64,000 nucleotides of DNA from an uncultured cyanobacterium (lineage in GTDB: Bacteria; Cyanobacteriota; Cyanobacteriia; PCC-6307; Cyanobiaceae), in contig CAIOCZ010000028.1 of NCBI GenBank assembly GCA_903856805.1, positions 1 to 64,000 of the forward strand, in the 5' to 3' direction. Of this stretch, positions 38,607 to 48,941 are shown piece by piece. The translations under genes and the position numbers were made by a program. The notes under the pieces are model-generated. The model did not search any database, had not been told where the DNA came from, and saw only the letters and a program-made list of their open reading frames with translations. Numbering within the stretch: the first letter of the stretch is position 1; each line of letters begins with the position of its first letter.

Positions 38607-39359
38607 GTGAAAGCCCCGCAGCTCGCAGCACTCCTCGGCTCCGCTGTTGCCGTCGGCAGCATCGCCCTTTCTGTTCCCCAGGCCCAGGCGACGTGCATGG
38701 GAGGTAGTCCACTACTTGGAAATACTTGCCCATTTTTTAATGATAATCCTCAAAATAACGGGCTTTATTATAATTTTCTCGATGCAAACCTGAACTCGGC
38801 TGGCCATAGCTACTTTAAGTTGGGTGTTTCTTCGACAGCTGGCAAGCCGATTTCAGTTTTTGGGGCTGAGCTTCGCTACAATGGCGCTCTCGGGGCTGGC
38901 GCCAACATCCCAGCTAATACTTGGATTCCTCTGGGCGATGTTACAACCCTTGGAACCGGTACTGGTAACTACAATTCATCCTATATCTGGAGCAGCTACC
39001 CTGCTTTAGGAAATCCAGCCAGTCCCACTAAAAATGCTTTTTACGTAGGAACTAAGCCAATTGGTTCTGGAAATATTGAAATCCGCGGTCGCATCCAGGA
39101 CGGCACCGATTCTGGGACCACTTCGTTGGTTTCAGGCGATAGGATTCGTTTCACGGTTTATTATGGTTCGATTGATGAGATGACCTCGGGCGTGCCTGGC
39201 GATCCCACCACCGGTGTTGATGTCTTCCTAGGTGGGGATATCCTCAATCGCAACTCAGTTTATTCTGATGTGCCTGCACCCTTGCCCCTCGTCGGCGCTG
39301 GTGTGGCTTTCGGGTATTCCCGTCGCCTGCGTCGTCGCCTCAAAGCTGTCAAGGCTTGA
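38607..39359 (+). CDS. secreted protein with C-terminal PAPLPLVGAG-TM-RR tail (PEP-CTERM-like sorting signal)
   Basis: GTG start; signal peptide MKAPQLAALLGSAVAVGSIALSVPQAQA; NTCPFFN motif; C-terminus DVPAPLPLVGAGVAFGYSRRLRRRLKAVKA. Confidence 0.8.
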   Translation: MKAPQLAALLGSAVAVGSIALSVPQAQATCMGGSPLLGNTCPFFNDNPQNNGLYYNFLDANLNSAGHSYFKLGVSSTAGKPISVFGAELRYNGALGAGANIPANTWIPLGDVTTLGTGTGNYNSSYIWSSYPALGNPASPTKNAFYVGTKPIGSGNIEIRGRIQDGTDSGTTSLVSGDRIRFTVYYGSIDEMTSGVPGDPTTGVDVFLGGDILNRNSVYSDVPAPLPLVGAGVAFGYSRRLRRRLKAVKA

Positions 39360-39385
39360 TTTCTTTAGAATCAGTCCGACTGGCC

Positions 39386-39412
39386 TGCCTCCCCTGCGGG
39401 GGAGGTTTTTTT
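39386..39412 (+). terminator. Rho-independent terminator after the HpsJ1-HpsJ2-sorting-tail operon
   Basis: CCTCCCC TGC GGGGGAGG followed by TTTTTTT. Confidence 0.85.
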
Positions 39413-39442
39413 ATGGGTCCATCAGGTCTTACATTTCTGGCA

Positions 39443-39860
39443 GAAAGCAGGCGAGGTGATCGCGATCGGCCCACAGGTCAACTTTCGGGTTGTCCCGTGG
39501 AGTCGGTTGAGGAAAGTCCGGGCTCCCCAATGGCCAGGCCTGCTGGGTAACGCCCAGTGCGGGCGACCGTGAGGACAGTGCCACAGAAACACACCGCCGA
39601 TGGCCGAGTGGGTTCGCCCACGCAGCACAGGTAAGGGTGCAAAGGTGCGGTAAGAGCGCACCAGCAGCATCGAGAGGTGCTGGCTCGGTAAACCCCGGCT
39701 GGGAGCAAGGCCCAGGGACAGCGGTTGGCCATCTTCCCCGTCCCGTCACCCATGCGCCGCTCGAGGCCGTCGGTAACGACGGTCCCAGACAGATGATCGC
39801 CCCCGATTCAAGGTCTCGGCCCGAAGATCGGGAACAGAACCCGGCTTACGTCCTGCTTTC
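39443..39860 (+). ncRNA. rnpB: RNase P RNA
   Basis: GAGGAAAGTCCGGGCTCC; AGGGTGCAAAGGTGCGGTAAGAGCGCACCAGC...GGCTCGGTAAACCCC; AGACAGATGATCGCC; GAACAGAACCCGGCTTAC; terminal P1 helix GAAAGCAGG (39443-39451) with CCTGCTTTC (39852-39860). Confidence 0.95.
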
Positions 39861-39864
39861 CCCC

Positions 39865-40629
39865 ATGTCCCCCCAGCGCCACCGCCAACTCGTGGCTTTT
39901 CTGTGTCGTCTGGGGCTTGATCCAGTCGCCAAGGGCGGTCCCGGTGCTGCTCCAGCGGCCCTGGCACCGATCGATGAGGCCCTCAGCCACAGCTCCGCCG
40001 GGCTGTCGTTCAACCATGAGCGGCTGGAGTTTCTCGGCGATGCCGTGCTGCGATTGGCAGCGGCCGAATTTCTACAGGCTTGGCAGCCGACACTGAGTGT
40101 GGGCCAGTGCTCCACGCTGCGGGCCCAGTTGGTGAGTGATCGTTGGCTGGCGGAACTTGCCGAAACCTGTCAGTTGGCCACGGTGCTGAGGCTGGGCCCG
40201 ATGGCGGCGGCCGATCGGGCCGGTCGGGCCACCGTGCTGGCCGAATCCTGCGAGGCCCTGATTGGGGGGCTCTACGAAGCTTGGGGGGGGAGCGAGGGTG
40301 GCCTGACACCGATCCACACCTGGTTGGGGCCCCATTGGCAACGGAGCACCCGCGAACTGCTCAGCGATCCTGATCGCTACAACTGGAAATCAGCGTTGCA
40401 AGAGTGGAGTCAGGGCCTGGGCCTGGGGCTGCCGCTTTATCACTGCGAGGAATGCAGTCGCCTCCATGGGGATCCTCGGCGTTTTCAGTGCCGGGTGGTG
40501 GTGGGCCAGGCCGGAGAGGACCTCCATGGGGAGGGCTGGGGCGGTTCCAGGCGTGAAGCCGAACAGCAGGCGGCGCGTGCTGCCCTGGAGCAGCTCAGAC
40601 CGGCTCCAGGGTTGACAGGGGCAGGGTGA
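39865..40629 (+). CDS. rnc: ribonuclease III
   Basis: HERLEFLGDAVLRLAAAEFL signature (NHERLEFLGDAVL); likely start MSPQRHRQLVAFLCRLGLDP at 39865; C-terminal dsRBD GWGGSRREAEQQAARAALEQL. Confidence 0.92.
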   Translation: MSPQRHRQLVAFLCRLGLDPVAKGGPGAAPAALAPIDEALSHSSAGLSFNHERLEFLGDAVLRLAAAEFLQAWQPTLSVGQCSTLRAQLVSDRWLAELAETCQLATVLRLGPMAAADRAGRATVLAESCEALIGGLYEAWGGSEGGLTPIHTWLGPHWQRSTRELLSDPDRYNWKSALQEWSQGLGLGLPLYHCEECSRLHGDPRRFQCRVVVGQAGEDLHGEGWGGSRREAEQQAARAALEQLRPAPGLTGAG

Positions 40630-40774
40630 CCAGCTTGTCCCAATTGCCTCCCTCAAACAGCACGGCCGCCATCCGTCCACTGAGGCGCTGTACGAAGCCG
40701 CGATAACCGTTGTAGATCGAACGCTGATCGCGGACCACCACCGTGGTGCCCGGCAGGATTGGCGGGGTGGTCAT
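40595..40774 (-). CDS. ndhS: NAD(P)H-quinone oxidoreductase subunit S (NdhS-like)
   Basis: MTTPPILPGTTVVVRDQRSIYNGYRGFVQRLSGRMAAVLFEGGNWDKLVTLPLSTLEPV; the AAVLFEGGNWDKLVT motif is characteristic. Confidence 0.85.
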   Translation of the reverse strand: MTTPPILPGTTVVVRDQRSIYNGYRGFVQRLSGRMAAVLFEGGNWDKLVTLPLSTLEPV

Positions 40775-40965
40775 GGCGGGTGCTGCCTTCGAACTCACAA
40801 GAATTATCGGTGATCCCGCCCCTCGCTGGGCGATCCGCCATCGGCGAGCGTGCGTTCAGATACGGGCGGAAGATCACCGGGTTTTGGCACGGAAAGAGTT
40901 CCGTGGTTGACCGGGACCACACTGGCGTCGCTGAATAGCAAAGTCCGGCAAAGCCAGGGTGAATC

Positions 40966-41751
40966 ATGTTAATTCAGAAGCAGTCTACTTCACGTGAGGC
41001 CGCCATTGTTCTGCAGGGAGCTGGCTTTGCCTTGATTGTGGCGTATGCCATTACTGTGCTATCCGCTGCCTATCCATTGGCGATCATGCAGCCCGGCTGG
41101 ATGCTGCGTGTTTGCAACAGTTTGAGGGAGACTGCCGCCTTGCCATTGCTGGGTGCATCTCTGTTGGTCATTGCTCAGCAATGTGATTCTGATATGCAGC
41201 CTCTGGCCCGACGAATGGTTCTCATTCGCCGGGTTGCACTGTGGGCATCCGTTGGCTTTTTGCTGTTGATTCCACTGCAGATTTACGCCGGGATGCAGCT
41301 CAATCAGGGCCGTGCCGATCTGGAGAACCGGCAGCGTCGTGAGATTGAACGTGCCGGATTTGCGATCCAGCGCGCCAGCGATGAAGCCAGTTTGCGCCAG
41401 GCTTTGGCCCTGCTGCCCGGATCGCCGCCGCTGCCCAACGGTTCCCTGGATGTTCCGCTGGCACAAATCAAGAAAAATCTGATGGAGCAGATCACCCCTT
41501 TGAGTCGGCGTCTTGAGGTGGCGATCGCCGATGCCCGTCGCCAGCGCTTGGAACGCAGCCTGCAGGGCTGGTTGCGGGATGCGCTGGTGGCCGGCGCCTA
41601 TGGTCTGGCCTTCGCTGTCCTGGGTCAGTCCGGGCCTGGGCAGACAAGTTTCTTGGCCCACCTTGGCCGCGGTTGGCGCCGCCCCCTGGTGGGGTTGGGT
41701 CGGCGCCGGCAAGGGCGGGAGCAGCGCCGTGGCCTGATGGGCCGCCCCTGA
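40966..41751 (+). CDS. HpsJ-like integral membrane protein, paralogue 3
   Basis: RRVALWASVGFLLLIPLQIYAGMQLNQGRADLENRQRREIERAGFAIQRASDEASLRQALALLP; same pattern as 36890. Confidence 0.7.
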   Translation: MLIQKQSTSREAAIVLQGAGFALIVAYAITVLSAAYPLAIMQPGWMLRVCNSLRETAALPLLGASLLVIAQQCDSDMQPLARRMVLIRRVALWASVGFLLLIPLQIYAGMQLNQGRADLENRQRREIERAGFAIQRASDEASLRQALALLPGSPPLPNGSLDVPLAQIKKNLMEQITPLSRRLEVAIADARRQRLERSLQGWLRDALVAGAYGLAFAVLGQSGPGQTSFLAHLGRGWRRPLVGLGRRRQGREQRRGLMGRP

Positions 41752-41961
41752 GGGGTGGGTTGGCTGGGGCTGGTTTCATGGCTCCGCCCGAGGGCGGTGC
41801 GCGTGCATCGTTTCACTGCAATTGCGGGAAGATATGCCGCTTCTTGAGTCGCTCTGAATCGCAATTTATGGGATTTTGGCCATAAATCTGCAGCAGTTTC
41901 AGTTGGTCAATTTTTTATCCTTAGTCTGCCCGTGGCCTTTTCGTCAACGACGGCTCCATCG

Positions 41962-42612
41962 ATGAAGACCATCACCCTTTCCGCCCTGCTTGGGCTTTCC
42001 ACTCTGACCGGCGGCCTCGCCCTGGCTCCCGCCCCCGCCAGTGCCGCCTGCTTCGCTGATCCCAGCTTTCCCGATGGCACCAACTGCCCCACCTTTAACC
42101 CAGACACTGATTCGGTTGTCACCAACCAATTCATTGGTTTCAACCTTGCGACCGCTAACCAGTTGCAGATGGGATTTCGCACGGATTCCTCCTCTCCCGT
42201 GACGATTAAAAATGTGGCCTGGTCGCAGGACAACTTGAGCTGGACTAATTTCTTGAATACGCCTTTGCTGGCAAACAGCGATACGACCTTTGCCGTTACG
42301 AAGCCCTTCGTGCTGCCAAGCGGAGTATTCGCGAGTGCCACGCCCACCACGCCCTTCTACACTCGCTTCACTATTGACGGTTCAGGGATTGCGATCGGCG
42401 ACATCGTGGAATCCACGTTGTTTGCTCGTAACAGCTCTGTAACCCCCGCGGATGACGTGCCTCTTTCGAGTCCGCTCGGTAGCCGTTACTTCCAGGCTGC
42501 CCGCGATCAGCAAGCCGGCGTCCCAGGCCCCCTGCCCCTGCTTGGCGCTGGCATGGCCTTCGGGATGTCACGTCGTCTGCGCCGGCGCGTCAGCGCTGGT
42601 GCGTCGGTCTGA
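41962..42612 (+). CDS. secreted protein with C-terminal PGPLPLLGAG-TM-RR tail (PEP-CTERM-like sorting signal)
   Basis: MKTITLSALLGLSTLTGGLALAPAPASA signal peptide; TNCPTFNP motif; C-terminus GVPGPLPLLGAGMAFGMSRRLRRRVSAGASV. A GTG start at 41932 is possible. Confidence 0.8.
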   Translation: MKTITLSALLGLSTLTGGLALAPAPASAACFADPSFPDGTNCPTFNPDTDSVVTNQFIGFNLATANQLQMGFRTDSSSPVTIKNVAWSQDNLSWTNFLNTPLLANSDTTFAVTKPFVLPSGVFASATPTTPFYTRFTIDGSGIAIGDIVESTLFARNSSVTPADDVPLSSPLGSRYFQAARDQQAGVPGPLPLLGAGMAFGMSRRLRRRVSAGASV

Positions 42613-42642
42613 GCCTGAGTTGACCTGGGCCTGAGTGGGCCC

Positions 42643-43305
42643 GTGCCTGCCTCCACCCCAGCGCAAGCCGGGCTTGGGGCAGGCTTTTCCCCTGCCGACC
42701 TAGCGTTCGATCTCCGATCGCCTCGAGCGGCGCCCGCCGTGACCCAGTCTCCACAAGCCGAATCCTCCCCCGCCTTGCTGATGGTGGGTCGGGTGGTGGC
42801 AGCTCAGGGCATGGGCGGGGAGCTGCGGGTGCTACCTCTCAGCGATTTCCCCCAGCGATTCACTCTGGCGGGCCCCCGCTGGCTGCAGGACCCCAAGGGC
42901 AGCCCGCGCCAGGTCGTGTTGTTGTCGGGTCGCCAGTTGCCGGGACGGCAGCTCTATGTGGTGCGGCTGGAGGGGGTCAGCGACCGCAGCGGCGCCGAGG
43001 CCCTGGTGGGCTGCCAGCTGATGGTGAAGGCTGATGACCGTCCGCCCCTGGAACCCGGTGAGTTCCATGTGCTCGACCTGGTGGGGCTCGAGGTGAGGCT
43101 GATGGAGCAGGGGCAGCCCGGCGCCGTGGTGGGCACCGTCACCGACCTAATCCATGCCGGCAACGATCTGCTGGAGATCGCTCCGATCGAGGCCCCCCTG
43201 GGGCCCCGTCGCCTGATCCCCTTTGTGGAGGCGATCGTCCCCGAGGTCCATCTCGATCAGGGCTGGTTGGGCCTTACCCCTCCTCCAGGCCTGATGGACC
43301 TCTGA
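42643..43305 (+). CDS. rimM: 16S rRNA processing protein RimM
   Basis: [28 protein letters not shown]...[33 protein letters not shown]; start uncertain. Confidence 0.92.
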   Translation: MPASTPAQAGLGAGFSPADLAFDLRSPRAAPAVTQSPQAESSPALLMVGRVVAAQGMGGELRVLPLSDFPQRFTLAGPRWLQDPKGSPRQVVLLSGRQLPGRQLYVVRLEGVSDRSGAEALVGCQLMVKADDRPPLEPGEFHVLDLVGLEVRLMEQGQPGAVVGTVTDLIHAGNDLLEIAPIEAPLGPRRLIPFVEAIVPEVHLDQGWLGLTPPPGLMDL

Positions 43306-43365
43306 TCCAGGAGCGGCCGGCGCCGTGTCCCCTTCCACTTCCTGCCAGCGGCGGATTCCGTTTGA

Positions 43366-44874
43366 ATGACCTTCAGCCCTGAACCGATGACGCCCATGTC
43401 GGCACCCTCCCGCCCGAGCCTGGTGCCGGTGATCCTGTGCGGGGGCACGGGCACCCGCCTCTGGCCCCTGTCCCGTGCCAGCTATCCCAAGCAGTACTGG
43501 GCCCTAGGAGCTGAGGGAGAGACCACCCTGCTGCAGCAGACCCAGCAACGGTTGAAGGGCCTCAGTGGCCTGGCGGCGCCGCTACTGATCTGCAACGAGG
43601 ACCATCGTTTCATTGTGGCCGAGCAGATGCGGCAGATCGGCGTGGAGCCGGCAGCCATCCTGTTGGAACCCATGGGGCGGAACACGGCTCCGGCCGTGGC
43701 CGTGGCGGCCCTGCAGGCCAGCGCCCGAGGAGACGATCCCCTGTTGCTGGTGCTCGCCGCTGACCATGTGATCCAGCGGGCTGAACGGTTCCGGGCCACC
43801 GTTGAGGCGGCCATTCCCGCCGCCGCCGCCGGCCAGCTGGTCACCTTCGGGATCGTGCCCACCGCTCCGGAAACGGGCTACGGCTATATCGAGGCGGCGG
43901 AGCCCCTCGATCCCGCGGCCGCACCGACGCCGGTGGCCATCCGGCGCTTCGTGGAGAAGCCCGATCGCGCCACGGCCGAACAGTTTTTGGCCAGTGGGCG
44001 CTTCACCTGGAACAGTGGCATGTTCCTGTTCCGTGCCAGCACCATCCTGGCGGAGTTGGAGCGTTTGGCGCCCCAGGTGGTGAGTGCCTGTCGCAGTGCC
44101 CTGGAACACGAGAGCACCGACCTGGAGTTTCGGCGGCTCGAGCGCGAGTCCTTTGCCAACTGCCCCAATGTGGCCCTCGACGTGGCCGTCATGGAGCGCA
44201 CCGACCGGGGTGCCGTGCTGGCCCTGGCCGCGGGCTGGAGTGACGTGGGCAGCTGGAGCGCCCTGTGGGAGACCGCCAACCAAGACGCCAACGGCAATGT
44301 GCTCCGGGGACGGGTGATCAGTGAGGGGTCCCGTAACTGCTACCTCCGCAGTGAACACCGGTTGGTGGTGGGCTTGGGTGTGGAGGATCTGGTGGTGGTT
44401 GAAACCAATGACGTGGTGCTGGTGGCCCATCGCGATCGGGCCCAGGATGTCAAGACGGTGGTGAACGCCCTGGAACGGGAGGGCGCTCCGGAGAGCAAGG
44501 CCCATCGCAAGATCTACCGGCCCTGGGGCTCCTACGACGGCATCACCGAAGGGGAGCGCTGGCAGGTGAAGAAGATCGTGGTCAATCCCGGCGCCAGCCT
44601 CTCCTTGCAGATGCATCACCACCGCGCCGAGCACTGGATCGTGGTGCAGGGCACGGCGCTGGTGGAAAAGGATGGCGTCGAGGAACTGGTGGGTGAGAAC
44701 CAGAGCACCTATATCCCCCTGGGGGCTCGGCACCGCCTCACCAATCCCGGCAAGATCCCCGTGGAGTTGATCGAGGTGCAGAGCGGTCCCTATCTGGGCG
44801 AGGACGACATCGTCCGCTTCGATGACCGCTACGGCCGTACCGATGTCGGCCTGGTGACTCCCACCGCCAGCTGA
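43366..44874 (+). CDS. manC: mannose-1-phosphate guanylyltransferase/mannose-6-phosphate isomerase
   Basis: VPVILCGGTGTRLWPLSRASYPKQYWAL...RFVEKPDRATAEQFLASGRFTWNSGMFLF...RPWGSYDGITEGERWQVKKIVVNPGASLSLQMHHHRAEHWIVV. Confidence 0.95.
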   Translation: MTFSPEPMTPMSAPSRPSLVPVILCGGTGTRLWPLSRASYPKQYWALGAEGETTLLQQTQQRLKGLSGLAAPLLICNEDHRFIVAEQMRQIGVEPAAILLEPMGRNTAPAVAVAALQASARGDDPLLLVLAADHVIQRAERFRATVEAAIPAAAAGQLVTFGIVPTAPETGYGYIEAAEPLDPAAAPTPVAIRRFVEKPDRATAEQFLASGRFTWNSGMFLFRASTILAELERLAPQVVSACRSALEHESTDLEFRRLERESFANCPNVALDVAVMERTDRGAVLALAAGWSDVGSWSALWETANQDANGNVLRGRVISEGSRNCYLRSEHRLVVGLGVEDLVVVETNDVVLVAHRDRAQDVKTVVNALEREGAPESKAHRKIYRPWGSYDGITEGERWQVKKIVVNPGASLSLQMHHHRAEHWIVVQGTALVEKDGVEELVGENQSTYIPLGARHRLTNPGKIPVELIEVQSGPYLGEDDIVRFDDRYGRTDVGLVTPTAS

Positions 44875-44899
44875 GGGCCCAGCCGCCGCGGGCAGGGGC

Positions 44900-46801
<1,902 letters not shown>

Positions 46802-46867
46802 AGGGAGAGGGGTCCGGAGATCGTCAGGGAAGGGCTCGGGCCAGCTACGACCGCGGGGGAGCGGCCA

Positions 46868-46893
46868 ATAAAAAAGCCCGGCGGTGCCGGGCA
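46868..46893 (-). terminator. Rho-independent terminator downstream of psaC
   Basis: Reverse strand GCCCGGCACCGCCGGGC followed by TTTTTTATT. Confidence 0.85.
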
Positions 46894-46921
46894 TGAGCTT
46901 ATGGGACCTGGTCCAGGGCCT

Positions 46922-47266
<345 letters not shown>

Positions 47267-47339
47267 TCATACGAAGGCGGGGCGCCGGCAGGGGGGGGCG
47301 GGGGTCGCCTCGTAAGATGCGGCCTCCCTCTCAGCGGCC

Positions 47340-47585
47340 ATGTCCCAGGAAGCGATCTTCGAGAAAGTCCGCTCGATCGTTGCCGAGCAGCTCAGCGTCG
47401 ACGCTGAGACCGTCAAGCCGGAGTCCAATTTTCAGAACGACCTTGGCGCGGACTCCCTCGACACGGTTGAGCTGGTGATGGCGCTGGAGGAAGCCTTCGA
47501 TATCGAAATTCCTGACGAGGCGGCTGAAGGCATCACCACCGTCGGCGCCGCCGTCCAGTTCATTCAAGACAAACAGCAGGCCTGA
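47340..47585 (+). CDS. acpP: acyl carrier protein
   Basis: [69 protein letters not shown] phosphopantetheine site. Confidence 0.98.
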   Translation: MSQEAIFEKVRSIVAEQLSVDAETVKPESNFQNDLGADSLDTVELVMALEEAFDIEIPDEAAEGITTVGAAVQFIQDKQQA

Positions 47586-47592
47586 GGCGCCC

Positions 47593-48840
47593 ATGGTGGA
47601 GGGACTCCGCCGCGTCGTCGTTACTGGCCTTGGCGCGGTTACACCGATCGGCAACGACGTCGCCGCGTACTGGGACGGTTTGCGCAGCGGCCGTAATGGG
47701 GTGGCGCCGATCACCCTGTTTGACGCGTCACGTCATGCCTGTCGCTTTGCGGCTGAAGTGAAGGGCTTTGACCCGACCGGTTGGCTGGAGCCGAAGGAGG
47801 CCAAGCGCTGGGATCGTTTCTGTCAGTTCGGCGTGGTGGCCGCCCGCCAGGCGGTGCAAGCGGCTGGCTTAACCATCGATGCCGCCAATCAGCACCGCGT
47901 TGGGGTGGCGATTGGCTCCGGCGTGGGCGGACTTCTGATGATGGAAACCCAGGCCCATGTGCTGGCCGATCGCGGTCCGGATCGGGTGAGTCCGTTCTGC
48001 GTGCCGATGATGATTCCCAACATGGCCACCGGCCTGGCGGCGATCGCCCTCGGGGCCAAGGGACCCAGCAGTGCCGTGGCCACCGCCTGTGCCGCCGGTT
48101 CCAATGCCATCGGCGATGCGTTCCGTCAGATTCAGCTTGGCCTGGCGGATGTGATGGTGTGCGGCGGTGCCGAATCGGCGATCACCCCGCTGGGGGTGGC
48201 CGGTTTTGCCAGTGCCAAGGCCCTCTCGTTCCGCAATGACGATCCGGCCACGGCGAGCCGTCCCTTCGACGCGGAGCGTGATGGTTTTGTGATCGGAGAA
48301 GGGGCAGGTGTGCTGGTGCTCGAAAGCCTGGAGCATGCCCAGGCCCGGGGCGCCGAAATCCTGGCCGAGATCGTTGGTTATGGCACCACCTGTGATGCCC
48401 ACCACATCACCTCTCCATCCCCCGGTGGTGTTGGCGGTGCCGAGGCGATGCGACTGGCCCTCGTGGATGCGCGCCTTGAGGCAGACGCCGTGGACTACGT
48501 GAATGCCCATGGCACCAGTACGTCGGCCAACGACAGCAACGAAACGGCGGCGATCAAGGCCGCCTTGGGTGACCACGCCTACCGGATTCCGGTGAGCTCC
48601 ACCAAGTCCATGACCGGCCATCTGCTGGGGGGAAGTGGTGGCATTGAGGCCGTGGCGGCGGTGTTGGCCATCGGCCATCACCTCGTCCCGCCTACGATCA
48701 ATTACAGCAATCCTGATCCGGCCTGTGATCTGGATGTCGTTCCCAATGTGGCTCGTGAGCACGACGTGAAGGTTGTGCTTTCGAACTCGTTCGGGTTCGG
48801 CGGCCACAATGTCTGCCTCGCCTTCCGCCGGATGACCTGA
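47593..48840 (+). CDS. fabF: beta-ketoacyl-ACP synthase II
   Basis: [23 protein letters not shown]...[24 protein letters not shown]...[16 protein letters not shown]. Confidence 0.97.
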   Translation: MVEGLRRVVVTGLGAVTPIGNDVAAYWDGLRSGRNGVAPITLFDASRHACRFAAEVKGFDPTGWLEPKEAKRWDRFCQFGVVAARQAVQAAGLTIDAANQHRVGVAIGSGVGGLLMMETQAHVLADRGPDRVSPFCVPMMIPNMATGLAAIALGAKGPSSAVATACAAGSNAIGDAFRQIQLGLADVMVCGGAESAITPLGVAGFASAKALSFRNDDPATASRPFDAERDGFVIGEGAGVLVLESLEHAQARGAEILAEIVGYGTTCDAHHITSPSPGGVGGAEAMRLALVDARLEADAVDYVNAHGTSTSANDSNETAAIKAALGDHAYRIPVSSTKSMTGHLLGGSGGIEAVAAVLAIGHHLVPPTINYSNPDPACDLDVVPNVAREHDVKVVLSNSFGFGGHNVCLAFRRMT

Positions 48841-48941
48841 GCCTCCACGCTCCAGCGCCTGGGACTCCGTCTCCGGCGCTTCCATCCCCGGGAAGCCCCC
48901 CCCTGCCCCTACCCCTTAGCCCCCTTTCCCTGAGCCGAACC

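Noticed and set aside
38607-38720. Possible lipoprotein signals (Cys soon after signal peptide) in both sorting-tail proteins
   Set aside because: Residues before Cys (QAT-C, SAA-C) lack the Leu/Val/Ile at -3 expected of a lipobox; ordinary signal peptidase I sites fit better.
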